NCBI RefSeq assembly: GCF_039729195.1 | Contig: NZ_CP155796.1 | Coordinates: forward strand, 5,828,001 to 5,892,000 | Length of the DNA: 64,000 nucleotides | Direction: 5' to 3' | Source of the DNA: Mycobacterium sp. DL | GTDB taxonomy: Bacteria > Actinomycetota > Actinomycetes > Mycobacteriales > Mycobacteriaceae | Shown here: positions 1-6,760 of the stretch, in pieces | Numbering within the stretch: the first letter of the stretch is position 1 | Layout: the number at the start of each line of letters is the position of its first letter | Translations under genes and position numbers: made by a program | Notes under the pieces: model-generated | What the model was told of the DNA's origin: nothing | What the model saw: the letters and a program-made list of their open reading frames with translations, nothing else | The model's database searches: none

Positions 1-1
1 C

Positions 2-346
2 GACGGCGGCAACCCGGTGAGCCAGACCGCCGCCGCCGCGCTGTTCGGCCTGACCCTGGGAGCCGAGGTCGATGTCATCGCCTACCTCGCCTCGCGATAC
101 TTCGGCCTCAAGAACTTCGGCGGCCTCTTCGGCGGGTTGGTCGCGGCGTTGTCGCTGGGCACCGCGTTCGGCCCGCTGGCCGCCGGAGCCACCTCCGATC
201 ACTTCGGCGGCTACTCGAACTTCCTGATCCTCACCATGATCCTGATGGGTGCGAGCAGTCTGCTTCTCGCGAGCCTGAAGGCGCCCCCCGACTGGACCGT
301 GGACGCGCAACCTGCGGTTGCCACCGGCACGGAACCCGCGCCATAG
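2..346 (+). CDS. MFS transporter, C-terminal part (5' end outside window)
   Basis: The reading frame is open from the first bases and stops at 344-346, so only about 114 C-terminal residues are visible. They form hydrophobic segments with glycine-rich packing (GLFGGLVAALSLGTAFGPL) and the short loop ATSDHFGGYSNF, typical of the last helices of a major facilitator permease. The extreme C-terminus is a soluble Pro/Ala-rich tail. The substrate cannot be inferred. A GTG at 17 lies inside the frame and is probably an internal valine rather than a start. Confidence 0.75.
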   Translation, partial: DGGNPVSQTAAAALFGLTLGAEVDVIAYLASRYFGLKNFGGLFGGLVAALSLGTAFGPLAAGATSDHFGGYSNFLILTMILMGASSLLLASLKAPPDWTVDAQPAVATGTEPAP

Positions 347-369
347 CCGGGTTCTAGTCTGGATCGACC

Positions 370-1008
370 ATGTACATCCCGCCGAAGTTCGCACTGTCGG
401 ACGTGGACACCCGGGACGCACTCACCCGGGCGGGGTTCGCCCACCTCGTCACCCATACCGCCGACGGACTGCTGGTCACTGCGCTGCCGCTGCTCTACGA
501 CCCCGATCGGCACTCGATGATCGGGCACGTCGCCCGCGCGAATCCCCACTGGCAGACGGCGGGAGGCGACTCGGTCGCGATCTTCCCCGGTCCGCACGCC
601 TACATCTCACCGAGCTTCTACGCCACCAAACAGGAGACCGGCAGGGTCGTGCCGACGTGGAACTACGACGTCCTCACCGTTCACGGCCACCTCGTCGCGC
701 ACGACGACCCCAACTGGCTTCGCGCTCTCGTCACCCGCCTGACCGACCACCACGAGCAGAGCCGGGCCGAGCCCTGGCAGGTCACCGACGCACCGGAGGC
801 CTACATCGGCGGCCAGCTGAAGGCCATCGTCGGCATCGAGCTGACGATCACGTCGGTGCAAGGCAAGGCGAAGATGTCCCAGAACCAACCCGAACGCAAC
901 CGAGACGGCGTGGTAGCCGGTCTTCGCGACTCCGATTCATCTACCGATCATGCTGTGGCAGAACGTGTCTCGGACCTGGGCACCACGAATGCGAACGGCC
1001 TCGGGTAG
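370..1008 (+). CDS. PaiB-family FMN-binding protein
   Basis: A 212-residue protein beginning MYIPPKF. It has the hallmarks of the PaiB/FMN-binding split-barrel family: the N-terminal MYIPPxF, the central PHAYISPSFYATK and WNYDVLTVHG blocks, and the C-terminal GKAKMSQNQPERNRDGVVAGL. PaiB of Bacillus is linked to repression of sporulation and degradative-enzyme genes; in actinobacteria the role is mostly unknown, and a flavin or cofactor role is equally likely. Length matches the family (about 205-215). Its last 61 bases overlap the 3' end of the convergent gene at 948-1493. Confidence 0.85.
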   Translation: MYIPPKFALSDVDTRDALTRAGFAHLVTHTADGLLVTALPLLYDPDRHSMIGHVARANPHWQTAGGDSVAIFPGPHAYISPSFYATKQETGRVVPTWNYDVLTVHGHLVAHDDPNWLRALVTRLTDHHEQSRAEPWQVTDAPEAYIGGQLKAIVGIELTITSVQGKAKMSQNQPERNRDGVVAGLRDSDSSTDHAVAERVSDLGTTNANGLG

Positions 1009-1493
1009 CCCAGCCCACTGAGCCTGGCCCACCGGACCGCGTCGACCCCGACGCTGCGCATCTCCCCCGAGGACGGTTCGTAACAGTGCAACCGTTCCTC
1101 GGAGGCGTCCACGATCAACACCCAGTGCCTGGGGATGTAACGGCCGATCAACATCGGCACCGGACGCCGCGACCCGGCCGCGGCGAGGACGTCGGCCAAC
1201 CGGTCGCGCCGACCCCACCACAGCCGCCACCGGTAGCGCACTCCGACACCTCTCGACTGGACATTCAGCGCGCGAGCCATTCCCAGGGGTGTGGTTCCCA
1301 GCGCGCGGGGCCACACCCGGTTCACCATCGAGTGCACCCGGAGCTGCTCCGCGGAGAACCAGGCGCGGCCGGCGTCGCCACCCGAGAGCCCCGACCGGTA
1401 TCCGGGGTCCAGCAGTGCGCCCGCGACGACGGCCACGCTGGGACCGCAGGTCCTGCCGTCCCGCTGTCGAAGCCGGAGCGCGGCGATCCTCAC
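948..1493 (-). CDS. Putative C39-like cysteine peptidase, coupled to fadD
   Basis: This 181-residue gene starts at a GTG (1493) overlapping the fadD stop by 4 bp (GTGA), which argues for translational coupling. Residues near the N-terminus read QRDGRTCGPSVAVVAG, resembling the Cys-Gly-Pro-(S/T) nucleophile motif of C39/papain-like peptidases. A downstream PRHWVLIVD supplies a His-Trp typical of the second catalytic position, followed by CYEPSSGE. No signal peptide is obvious. The peptidase assignment is inference from these two motifs; a non-catalytic relative is possible. Because the element at 2102-12980 separates it from the fadD promoter, expression is probably lost or depends on leftward read-through from the element. 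Confidence 0.6.
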   Translation of the reverse strand: MRIAALRLRQRDGRTCGPSVAVVAGALLDPGYRSGLSGGDAGRAWFSAEQLRVHSMVNRVWPRALGTTPLGMARALNVQSRGVGVRYRWRLWWGRRDRLADVLAAAGSRRPVPMLIGRYIPRHWVLIVDASEERLHCYEPSSGEMRSVGVDAVRWARLSGLGYPRPFAFVVPRSETRSATA

Positions 1494-2110
1494 CCGGCAC
1501 CGCCGAGGAGTTCCTCTCCGCGGGCACGCAGATCGACCTTGCGCACCTTGCCGGTCACGGTCATCGGGAACTCGTCGATGACCTGCACGTAGCGCGGGAT
1601 CTTCTGGTGTGCGATCCGCCCGGCGCAGAAGTCGCGCAGACTGTCGGTGGTGGGCGGCTGCGCCCCGTCGGCGACCCGGATCCACGCCATCAGTTCCTCG
1701 CCGTACTTCTCGTCCGGCACCCCCACGACCTGGGCGTCGACGATGTCGGGATGGGTGTAGAGGAACTCCTCCACTTCGCGCGGATAGATGTTCTCCCCGC
1801 CGCGGATCACCATGTCCTTGATGCGTCCGGTGACACTGAGGTAGCCCTCGTCGTCCATCACCGCGATGTCGCCGGTGTGCATCCACCCGTCGGCGTCGAC
1901 GGCCTCGGCGGTCTTGGCGGGATCGTCCCAGTAGCCGGCCATCACGCTGTAGCCGCGCGTGCACAGTTCGCCGGGGGTGCCCCGCGGCACCTGGGCGCCG
2001 GCCTCGTCGATGATCTGGATCTCCAGGTGCGGTCCGACCCGGCCGACGGTGCTGACGCGGCGGTCCAGCGAGTCCGTCGGCAGTGTCTGTGTGGACACCG
2101 GCGAGGTCTC
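1490..2110 (-). pseudogene. fadD acyl-CoA synthetase, C-terminal fragment
   Basis: About 206 residues of the C-terminal part of an ANL-superfamily acyl-CoA synthetase. It begins ETSPVSTQTLPTDSLDRRVSTVGRV, continues through the A7/A8 region (VMAGYWDDPAKT, DGWMHTGDIAVMDDEGYL, GRIKDMVIRGGENIYPREVEEFL) and ends with the catalytic-lysine region (FPMTVTGKVRKVDLR). The N-terminal 336 codons lie at 12972-13979 on the same strand. Joining the two at the 9-bp core CGAGGTCTC gives one uninterrupted frame of about 539 residues, close to FadD35-type enzymes (about 547). In the integrated state a GTG in the element arm (2143) could in principle start this fragment, but spacing to the purine-rich stretch is too tight to be convincing. 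Confidence 0.93.
2102..2110. other. attL core of the element
   Basis: CGAGGTCTC occurs here and again at 12972-12980, precisely where the fadD frame is broken on each side. On the fadD strand it encodes Glu-Thr-Ser of the conserved YGMTETS motif. The right-hand arm (2111-2130) contains ATACAC at 2124-2129, which pairs with GTGTAT at 12954-12959 in the reconstructed attP. Confidence 0.9.
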
Positions 2111-2248
2111 AAGTATTCCAGAGATACACAAGCCTGGTGACACCTCCCACGGTTTCAGCCAATGGTAGGCATCAAGCGGAACCGAGTGTGTGGGATCAGC
2201 AGACAGGGCGCGTACCGAAGGAGCATCGGCAGCGCTGGGGTGTTCCTG

Positions 2249-2575
2249 AGTCAGCGTCCTGAATCGAAACGGACGGCTGTAGATCGCCGCGAGGTCGTGG
2301 CCGAACTGTCCGAAGCGGGGATGTCCAACAGGGCGATAGCCGATGCAGTGGGCGTCACCGACATGACAGTGGGAAGAGATCTAGCAGGTGCAACAAATGT
2401 TGCACCTAAACCCAAACCGGTCATAGGCCAAGACGGTAAGACGTACACGCCGAAACCGAAGCCAGAGCCGAAGCACGAACCTGGAGAAAGGCCAAAGAGC
2501 CGCTATCGCGGTGCAGTACGAGCAGACATTTGCCGAGGAAGCCAGGAGACGTCAGAGAATTGCTGGAGAGCTTAA
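2249..2575 (+). pseudogene. Remnant of ParB-like/HTH regulatory gene
   Basis: The readable segment contains SKRTAVDRREVVAELSEAGM, SNRAIADAVGVTDMTVGRDL and then PKPVIGQDGKTYTPKPKPE. This is a helix-turn-helix with the proline-rich linker found in the C-terminal parts of actinobacterial and phage ParB-like proteins. The frame upstream (2162-2248) does not look like protein and no ParB nuclease domain is present. The frame also decays after about 2470. It is the only clear plus-strand coding sequence in the element. I read it as the truncated end of a gene; an alternative is a very small standalone HTH protein starting near 2321. Confidence 0.55.
2387..2406. repeat. 20-bp perfect palindrome
   Basis: GGTGCAACA at 2387-2395 is followed by AA and TGTTGCACC at 2398-2406, a perfect 9-bp dyad with a 2-bp centre. 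It lies inside the remnant HTH frame (codons for AGATNVAP), so it may be a coding coincidence or an operator for the regulator that once stood here. Confidence 0.6.
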
Positions 2576-2726
2576 GGAAAACTTTCCTGAAGCTTCCGAA
2601 ACTGGACAGGCTTCTGACGAAGCCGGTGAACTTTTTTCTGTATCAGGTAGATCGGTTCGCGATGCCAAGTTCGTAGCAGAGCACGACGAAGAACGTATTG
2701 ACGTAAGTCCAGATGTGGACTTATGA
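2511..2726 (+). pseudogene. Second regulatory-gene remnant (ParB-like context)
   Basis: A 71-residue frame starting at GTG 2511, out of frame with and overlapping the preceding remnant. It reads YEQTFAEEARRRQRIAGELK, then DEAGELFSVSGRSVRDAKFV. In ParB-like proteins a similar stretch (EARxRQ ... DEAAxxxxVSxRSVxxAK) follows the nuclease domain. The pair therefore looks like rearranged pieces of one family or a frameshifted gene. On the opposite strand, 2730-2803 encodes ASEWKRAAVVWAFTRGAVK, reminiscent of the start of another small actinobacterial HTH gene. The whole 2111-2816 stretch seems to be a decayed cargo end. Confidence 0.4.
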
Positions 2727-2816
2727 CCCTTCACAGCCCCTCGGGTGAAGGCCCACACAACAGCGGCACGCTTCCACTCGGAGGCGGTGACCAACTCCCC
2801 CAAGCCGCTGGAGCGA

Positions 2817-3173
2817 CTAGTAGCGCTTGATCGTGTACGAGAGGTGAGCAGTCGATCGCGATCTCGTGCGGTACACCGGGAAGCCGAATACCGACCACCG
2901 TTGACCTCTCCACTCCACCTGGGACCGCAGTCCCAAGACGTGTGGGAATGACCGAGGGAACTTCAGCGAGTAGACCTCTTCGGTCTGAAACCCTACGTTC
3001 GCCTGCTCGGCTCTGCGAGCCGACGTACCCGATTGGTTCGCCGGCTCTATACGGGCCAGTGCCGGAATGCCGGTGGCCGATGGTCGGGTACGGATGGTGG
3101 TGCCGTCCTCGTCGGTGTACTCCTCTTCGGGGTACACCGTCACGGTCTCAGTCCCGGCATCGAGTAAAGACAC
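2817..3173 (-). CDS. Head-to-tail stopper-like protein
   Basis: A 118-residue protein beginning MSLLDAGTETVTVYPEEEYT and ending with SRSTAHLSYTIKRY. This pattern (start MxLLDxGxExVxVYPEE, a Trp-Gly-x-Arg-Trp core WRGQRWSVFG, end R-R/S-TAHxxYxxxR) is typical of mycobacteriophage head-tail stopper/connector proteins that cap the portal-adaptor ring. It is the last structural gene of the element, 87 bp beyond the adaptor gene. Tail genes that would normally follow are absent. Family assignment is by pattern recognition; no structural search was made. Confidence 0.7.
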   Translation of the reverse strand: MSLLDAGTETVTVYPEEEYTDEDGTTIRTRPSATGIPALARIEPANQSGTSARRAEQANVGFQTEEVYSLKFPRSFPHVLGLRSQVEWRGQRWSVFGFPVYRTRSRSTAHLSYTIKRY

Positions 3174-3260
3174 CCCGACCCCCTCTAACGGTGACGAACG
3201 GGTCGGGATTGCGTACCGGTTGGCTGATGAACGCTTTCCGGCTGCGGAGGATTCGCACGC

Positions 3261-3686
3261 TCAACCACCCCACATGAACGGGTGGACACCCTGCGGTGCG
3301 TCGGCGTAGTACCGCTCGAACCATGTTCGAGGTCTGACATCGATCGCGAACGCTCCGCTAGACGCACCGAGAAGCGACCATTCGTGGTCGGTGATCATCA
3401 GCGAGCCAGAAGCCAACCGCCAATTGACTTGATAGGTGTACTCGCCGTCTGTCTCGGAGGTGTATCCGGCAGGGTTGCGGATAAGCCGCACAACAGCGTT
3501 CGACTCGACCATGATGACGATCTGCTCACTGAGTTCGTCAGCGGTGATCTTGGCGTCGAGATCCGGGATTCTCGTCGTGATCAGTAGTTCGGCGTCCGAC
3601 AACAGCGCCTCTACCTGAGACGCTTCGTCGGTTGAGAGCGGTCGTCCTAAGCGGTCGGATACATCGGATGGACTGGCATAACTCAT
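3261..3686 (-). CDS. Head-to-tail adaptor-like protein
   Basis: The likely start is ATG 3686 (MSYASPSDVSDRLGRPLSTD), overlapping the upstream stop by 4 bp, giving 141 residues. An upstream in-frame extension to 3794 runs into the preceding gene and is discarded. The N-terminal ASPSDVSDRLGRPLSTDEAS, followed by helices (VEALLSDAELLITTRIPDL) and NAVVRLIRNPAGYTSETDGEYTYQ, matches phage head-tail adaptor (Gp6/Gp15-like connector) proteins of siphophages. These sit on the portal ring in mature heads. It is adjacent to the stopper gene, as in complete phages. Confidence 0.72.
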   Translation of the reverse strand: MSYASPSDVSDRLGRPLSTDEASQVEALLSDAELLITTRIPDLDAKITADELSEQIVIMVESNAVVRLIRNPAGYTSETDGEYTYQVNWRLASGSLMITDHEWSLLGASSGAFAIDVRPRTWFERYYADAPQGVHPFMWGG

Positions 3687-3919
3687 TTTGTGGCTTTCGG
3701 TTTGGTCGAGCACGACGCACAGACGCACATGCGGCCCGGTGTGATCGGCTGTTGGAACTCGCAGCCGGATTTGATCTCCAGACACCGACCGCACTTGACG
3801 TTGGCGGTCGTGGTGAACGGCCTGGTGGATGGCACCCAGCCGAGCTGGGCTTTGAAGTAGTCGGCCATAGTCGCTGTCGGTGTCGGCTTCTGGTCTCGTT
3901 GTTTCTTCAGGTAGGGCAT
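3683..3919 (-). CDS. Small zinc-ribbon protein, unknown function
   Basis: 78 residues, starting at ATG 3919 that shares its A with the terS stop (TGATG) and ending in a 4-bp overlap with the adaptor start. The C-terminal half has two Cys pairs, VKCGRCLE and CVCASCSTK, spaced about 22 residues apart as in a treble-clef or zinc-ribbon. The N-terminus is basic (MPYLKKQRDQKPT). Its place between terS and the adaptor is where complete phages have large terminase and portal. It is not a remnant of either by sequence. Nucleic-acid or terminase binding is possible but unproven. Confidence 0.65.
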   Translation of the reverse strand: MPYLKKQRDQKPTPTATMADYFKAQLGWVPSTRPFTTTANVKCGRCLEIKSGCEFQQPITPGRMCVCASCSTKPKATK

Positions 3920-4239
3920 CAGGAATCGGCCTCGGGTTCTGGGATGGCTAGCGCCTTCAAGATGTCGACCAACGCCTTGCGGTGCAATCGGATCTCTGCG
4001 AGCTCTGGAGCCGAAACAGGCTGCTGTTGCGAGCCATTGACTCTCAATTCGTTCTTGTCGACAGCGCGTTGCAGTCGGTCGACCAGGTCGGCTTCGCGGC
4101 AGGCGTCTTCGATAAGCAGGAGCCGGTGCGGCTCACACGAGAAGAAGCCGACCTCGGCGTGTAGCTGGTGCCAGAACGCCTTTCCACGGCGTCCCAGCCC
4201 GTTCGGGGCGCGTGGAACAGTCGCCTTACGTTCAGGCAC
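3919..4239 (-). CDS. terS: P27-type phage terminase small subunit
   Basis: A 106-residue protein starting at GTG 4239 with a good GAGGAG Shine-Dalgarno. It begins with the P27 TerS signature (VPRAPNGLGRRGKAFWHQLHAEVGF), followed by the helical core LLLIEDACREADLVDRLQRAVDKNEL and a C-terminal block LHRKALVDILKALAIPEPEA. TerS recognises the packaging site and recruits the ATPase/nuclease large subunit. No large subunit is encoded nearby, so the element probably depends on a helper phage's TerL. Phage-inducible islands use their own TerS in the same way to redirect packaging. Confidence 0.8.
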   Translation of the reverse strand: MPERKATVPRAPNGLGRRGKAFWHQLHAEVGFFSCEPHRLLLIEDACREADLVDRLQRAVDKNELRVNGSQQQPVSAPELAEIRLHRKALVDILKALAIPEPEADS

Positions 4240-4386
4240 GTTTCTCCTCGTTCAAAGTCGAGTTCTGCGGTAGGTATTTGTGCGCTGAGCTGGGGTTTCT
4301 CGGAAAAATCCAGCTTTTGATCGCTCGCGATGTCAGAGGCGCATTACAGTCCGGTCTTGCGAGGGGGGCTGGGGTGGTATCCCCAG

Positions 4387-4404
4387 GGGGTGCCGAGGCA
4401 CCCC
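4387..4404. repeat. 18-bp palindrome upstream of terS
   Basis: GGGGTGCC (4387-4394), GA, GGCACCCC (4397-4404): an 8-bp perfect dyad with a 2-bp centre, preceded by a second GC dyad GGGG-N6-CCCC at 4371-4384. It lies about 150 bp upstream of the terS start. It could be a TerS or HNH recognition site or a transcription terminator, although no T-run follows on either strand. Confidence 0.5.
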
Positions 4405-4675
4405 GACGAGCGAGCGGCCACACACCAGAGGCGCAGGCGGAGGCCGGTGCCAGACGCACGCGGCCACGCACACACGCAAAGCCGAGCAGCGGGGGCAGGC
4501 GCAGCAGGCAGGAGGCCAGCAGCAGGGAGCAGCCCCACACGCACACACCACACCTGCGGTGTGCTGCGTACCGCAGTGCGTACTCACACACACGGCTGTG
4601 CGGTAGCTGAGCAACAGATCGCAGTATGTGCTGATGCACTCAATCCCATTGTCTGCCAACGGATTACACTTGTGC

Positions 4676-4695
4676 GTACACGCTCACACGTGTAC
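4676..4695. promoter_or_regulatory. Inverted repeat GTACACG-N6-CGTGTAC
   Basis: A perfect 7-bp inverted repeat with a 6-bp spacer (CTCACA), centre-to-centre spacing about one helical turn, as for a dimeric regulator. It sits about 440 bp upstream of terS and about 145 bp downstream of the 4840-5139 gene, so it could control transcription of the terS-stopper module. The binding protein is unknown. Confidence 0.45.
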
Positions 4696-4839
4696 CGTGG
4701 GTATCACAACAGAACAGAGGATCACCGGGGAGGCTGGACCCACACAGCATCGCTCGCCTGAGAAGGACCGAGCCTGACCAGAACCAAGTGCCCCGCGCAG
4801 ATACGTGGATGCGACCCGGTGATCTTCATCCTGAGACAA

Positions 4840-5139
4840 TCAGCCGCAGCGGTGCCCGTATTTGATCGCGAGCCATCGCTCGTCGGTGATGCCGACTTCG
4901 GTCGCGGCCTGATGGAGTTGTTCATCCAGTAGCAGGTACTCGGTGACCGCATCCGACATAGCGACGGCGGCACACCACAAGTCGACGGACTGTGAACCCA
5001 CGGCTTCGCACACTCGTTGGGTGCGAGTGAGTTCGATGTCGACGGATCGGCATACCGCAGAGCAGTACCGTTCCTTGCCGGTGCGGAACGTCGTGCGCCG
5101 TTCGCAACTCTCTCTTGAACAGCAGCGTTCGGCGGTCAC
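4840..5139 (-). CDS. Small Cys-rich protein of the element, unknown function
   Basis: 99 residues, taken from a GTG at 5139 that overlaps the HNH stop by 4 bp (GTGA). An in-frame ATG at 5187 would give 115 residues but overlaps the HNH gene by 52 bp. The N-terminal third has a zinc-finger-like arrangement, RCCSRESCERR ... ERYCSAVCRS, about 20 residues apart. The rest is predicted helical (VDLWCAAVAMSDAVTEYLLLDEQLHQAATE). No family is recognised. The tight coupling to the HNH gene suggests a partner in DNA cleavage or packaging. Confidence 0.6.
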   Translation of the reverse strand: MTAERCCSRESCERRTTFRTGKERYCSAVCRSVDIELTRTQRVCEAVGSQSVDLWCAAVAMSDAVTEYLLLDEQLHQAATEVGITDERWLAIKYGHRCG

Positions 5140-5681
5140 GCACTCACCCGTTCTCTCAAGTCGAACTTTGTGTGGCAGGACTTGCAACGGGGGTCGTAGT
5201 CCGCTGGGTCAGGCGAGTAGGCAACCAGCGAGAAGCGACCACGGGGCAGATCCCTCGGCTCCATAAGCTCTAGGTCTGATCCACCTCGATAGCTCCACTC
5301 TTGTGCTGAACCTCCGCAGTCGATGCATGAGTGCGTATGAGCACGTCCTCGCACAGCCTTCACTCGGAGATGTGCAGCGTTGTAGCTGCACTCGGTGGTA
5401 GGCCATGCCTTGAGCGGATCTCGGTTACCGAGCCTTTTGCGGTGATAGCTCCGGGTGGTCTCCAAGTAGTGGCCACGGTTCTCCTCGCGCCACTTACGTG
5501 TCTGCTCTCGCTTGCGGTCGGGGTTGTTGCGGCACCATTTGCGGGACCGCTCCTTAGCGGAGTCGCCATAGCGAGATGCCTTGCAGCTCTTGCAGTGCGA
5601 CTGTTTACCGTCCGCTCGGCGCTTATCGCCATAGAACTCAGATAGTGGCTGTGTGATGTTGCACGCGGTACATGTCTTCAT
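5136..5681 (-). CDS. HNH endonuclease with N-terminal zinc motif
   Basis: 181 residues. The N-terminus MKTCTACNITQPLSEFYGDK ... CKSCKASRYGD is the zinc motif found in many mycobacteriophage HNH and endonuclease VII-like proteins. A long basic helical region follows (SAKERSRKWCRNNPDRKREQ). The C-terminal nuclease half contains HTHSCIDCGGSAQEWSYRGG ... DPRCKSCHTKFDL, i.e. the HNH zinc Cys pairs. In HK97-like phages an HNH protein next to the terminase stimulates cos cleavage. The position here, one small gene and a 600-bp gap from terS, fits that role. A homing nuclease is the alternative. Confidence 0.8.
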   Translation of the reverse strand: MKTCTACNITQPLSEFYGDKRRADGKQSHCKSCKASRYGDSAKERSRKWCRNNPDRKREQTRKWREENRGHYLETTRSYHRKRLGNRDPLKAWPTTECSYNAAHLRVKAVRGRAHTHSCIDCGGSAQEWSYRGGSDLELMEPRDLPRGRFSLVAYSPDPADYDPRCKSCHTKFDLRERVSA

Positions 5682-5716
5682 GGCGGGCTCTCTACCTTGT
5701 GTTGTGGGACGAGAAC

Positions 5717-5745
5717 GGCCCCCGCCCGGGTAAGGGGCGAGGGCC
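5717..5745 (-). terminator. Strong hairpin between capsid and HNH genes
   Basis: GGCCCCCGCCC (5717-5727) pairs with GGGCGAGGGCC (5735-5745) with one mismatch, an 11-bp GC stem with a 7-base loop, 25 bp after the capsid stop in the direction of transcription. There is no U-run, as is common for mycobacterial terminators. It could end or attenuate capsid transcription before the HNH-terS module. Confidence 0.55.
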
Positions 5746-5769
5746 GAACTCTGTTGTGGCTACTGCGTA

Positions 5770-6609
5770 TTAAGCGGCGTCATAAAGCCTTACGATCCCA
5801 GCGGGGTTGGCGAACCCGAATCCGACGCGAGCGGTTCCACGGATCTGAACGGCGTCGTAGTCGAACGCAGCGTCAGCAGACTTGGTCACCCGAGTCCCGG
5901 TGCGCTGGACGACGTACACCTGATCGCTATCGAGACCCCACGCGTTGCCAGCGGCAACGTCGGTGGAGACCAAGACCGGAACGCCGGCCAGAGTCACACC
6001 GTCAGCGACTCCGGTGGAGTCGAGTAGGCCGACGTTGGAACCGGTGGTCAACTGCTTGGCTTTCGACAGAGTCAGCGCCACGTCGGGAGCCAAGATCCAC
6101 ACCGACACCTCGGCACCGTCTGCGAGGGCTGCGGCCTTGGCATCGTGGAATGCGTCCAGCGAATCCAGCGTCACGGTGCCGGTATCGACAACGTTGATAC
6201 CGGACAGCGACAGTAGGCCCGAAGGGCCGTTGGTCGTGGTGTTGGCGAAGAACGCTGCGTCGATCTTCTTGGCGATGGACCGGGCGATGCTCCTGCCGAT
6301 CCGATCTGCGACAGCAGGATTGGAGTCCTCGGCTGCCTCGTTGCTCGTCTGATTAAGACCGGCGACCTTCTTCGGAGTGACGACGAGCTCGTTGGTCGTC
6401 GGGTCCGTAAGCGAGATCTGGGTGTTCTCCGCGTACCAGCCGGTGGCCGGGTCAGCGGTGAGCATCGGGAACCGGATCGTTTCCGACCCCGTCGCAATGA
6501 CGGTTCCGGCGCGGAAGGCGACCGACTTCTCAGCGATCACGAGGTCGATCAACGCGCCGTAGTCTTCCGGCGTCCACGCCGCATGAAGACTGGAGTTAGT
6601 TACTGCCAT
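5770..6609 (-). CDS. HK97-fold major capsid protein
   Basis: 279 residues, preceded by a strong AGGAGG ribosome site (6616-6625 region). The sequence has the layout of short HK97-fold major capsid proteins: N-terminal WTPEDYGALIDLVIAEKSVA; the ETIRFPMLTADPATGWYAEN strand region; the spine helix segment DRIGRSIARSIAKKIDAAFF; and the C-terminal beta region DYDAVQIRGTARVGFGFANPAGI. There is no delta domain or protease upstream; a separate scaffold gene precedes it. It should form the shell of the element's own particles. Encoding a private capsid rather than only remodelling factors places the element with capsid-forming satellites. Confidence 0.88.
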   Translation of the reverse strand: MAVTNSSLHAAWTPEDYGALIDLVIAEKSVAFRAGTVIATGSETIRFPMLTADPATGWYAENTQISLTDPTTNELVVTPKKVAGLNQTSNEAAEDSNPAVADRIGRSIARSIAKKIDAAFFANTTTNGPSGLLSLSGINVVDTGTVTLDSLDAFHDAKAAALADGAEVSVWILAPDVALTLSKAKQLTTGSNVGLLDSTGVADGVTLAGVPVLVSTDVAAGNAWGLDSDQVYVVQRTGTRVTKSADAAFDYDAVQIRGTARVGFGFANPAGIVRLYDAA

Positions 6610-6635
6610 GTGGTGTTCCTCCTAAGGAACGACAA

Positions 6636-6662
6636 AGGCCGCCAGCTTGCTGCCAGCGGCCT
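6636..6662 (-). terminator. Hairpin in capsid leader
   Basis: AGGCCGC (6636-6642) and GCGGCCT (6656-6662) form a stem with a 13-base loop; on the minus strand the 3' arm is followed by TTTGTC, so it resembles a weak intrinsic terminator or attenuator. It lies 27 bp upstream of the capsid start, just before its Shine-Dalgarno. Confidence 0.5.
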
Positions 6663-6724
6663 GGTGAGTGATTGACAGGGAGTCAGCCACTAGCTGATTC
6701 CCGATGCCTCACAGAGGCTTACGT

Positions 6725-6760
6725 GAGCACCGAGCCGTCACAGACGGCTGATGAGTGCTC
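6725..6760 (-). terminator. Two-tier hairpin at scaffold 3' end
   Basis: Inner stem AGCCGTC (6733-6739)/GACGGCT (6743-6749) with a 3-base loop, enclosed by an outer stem GAGCAC (6725-6730)/GTGCTC (6755-6760). It begins at the scaffold stop codon. With the hairpin at 6636-6662 it makes a double structure separating scaffold and capsid, suggesting separate control of transcript amount or RNA processing. Confidence 0.55.

Larger units (their letters stand above)
4240..4839. other. 600-bp non-coding gap between HNH cluster and terS (packaging-site candidate)
   Basis: No convincing gene is seen. Open frames on the minus strand here are Cys/Pro-rich low-complexity translations of a CA/TG-rich tract (about 4420-4600: cacacacc, acgcacacacgc, cacacgcacacacc). 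The gap holds GGGGTGGTATCCCC (4371-4384), the perfect dyad GGGGTGCCGAGGCACCCC (4387-4404) and a second inverted repeat at 4676-4695. In many actinophages the cos site lies next to the HNH and terS genes, so this is the natural place for a cos/pac site. That is inference. Confidence 0.45.

Noticed and set aside
318..1592. Long plus-strand open frame of 424 codons
   Set aside because: Arg/Pro/His-rich translation with no domain; it covers paiB and the minus-strand C39-like and fadD genes in a high-GC third-position shadow.
4333..4659. Cys-rich minus-strand 108-codon frame near terS
   Set aside because: Composition comes from CA/TG-rich low complexity DNA; all three frames are similarly open and none has a plausible start context. 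Kept as a non-coding packaging-site candidate.
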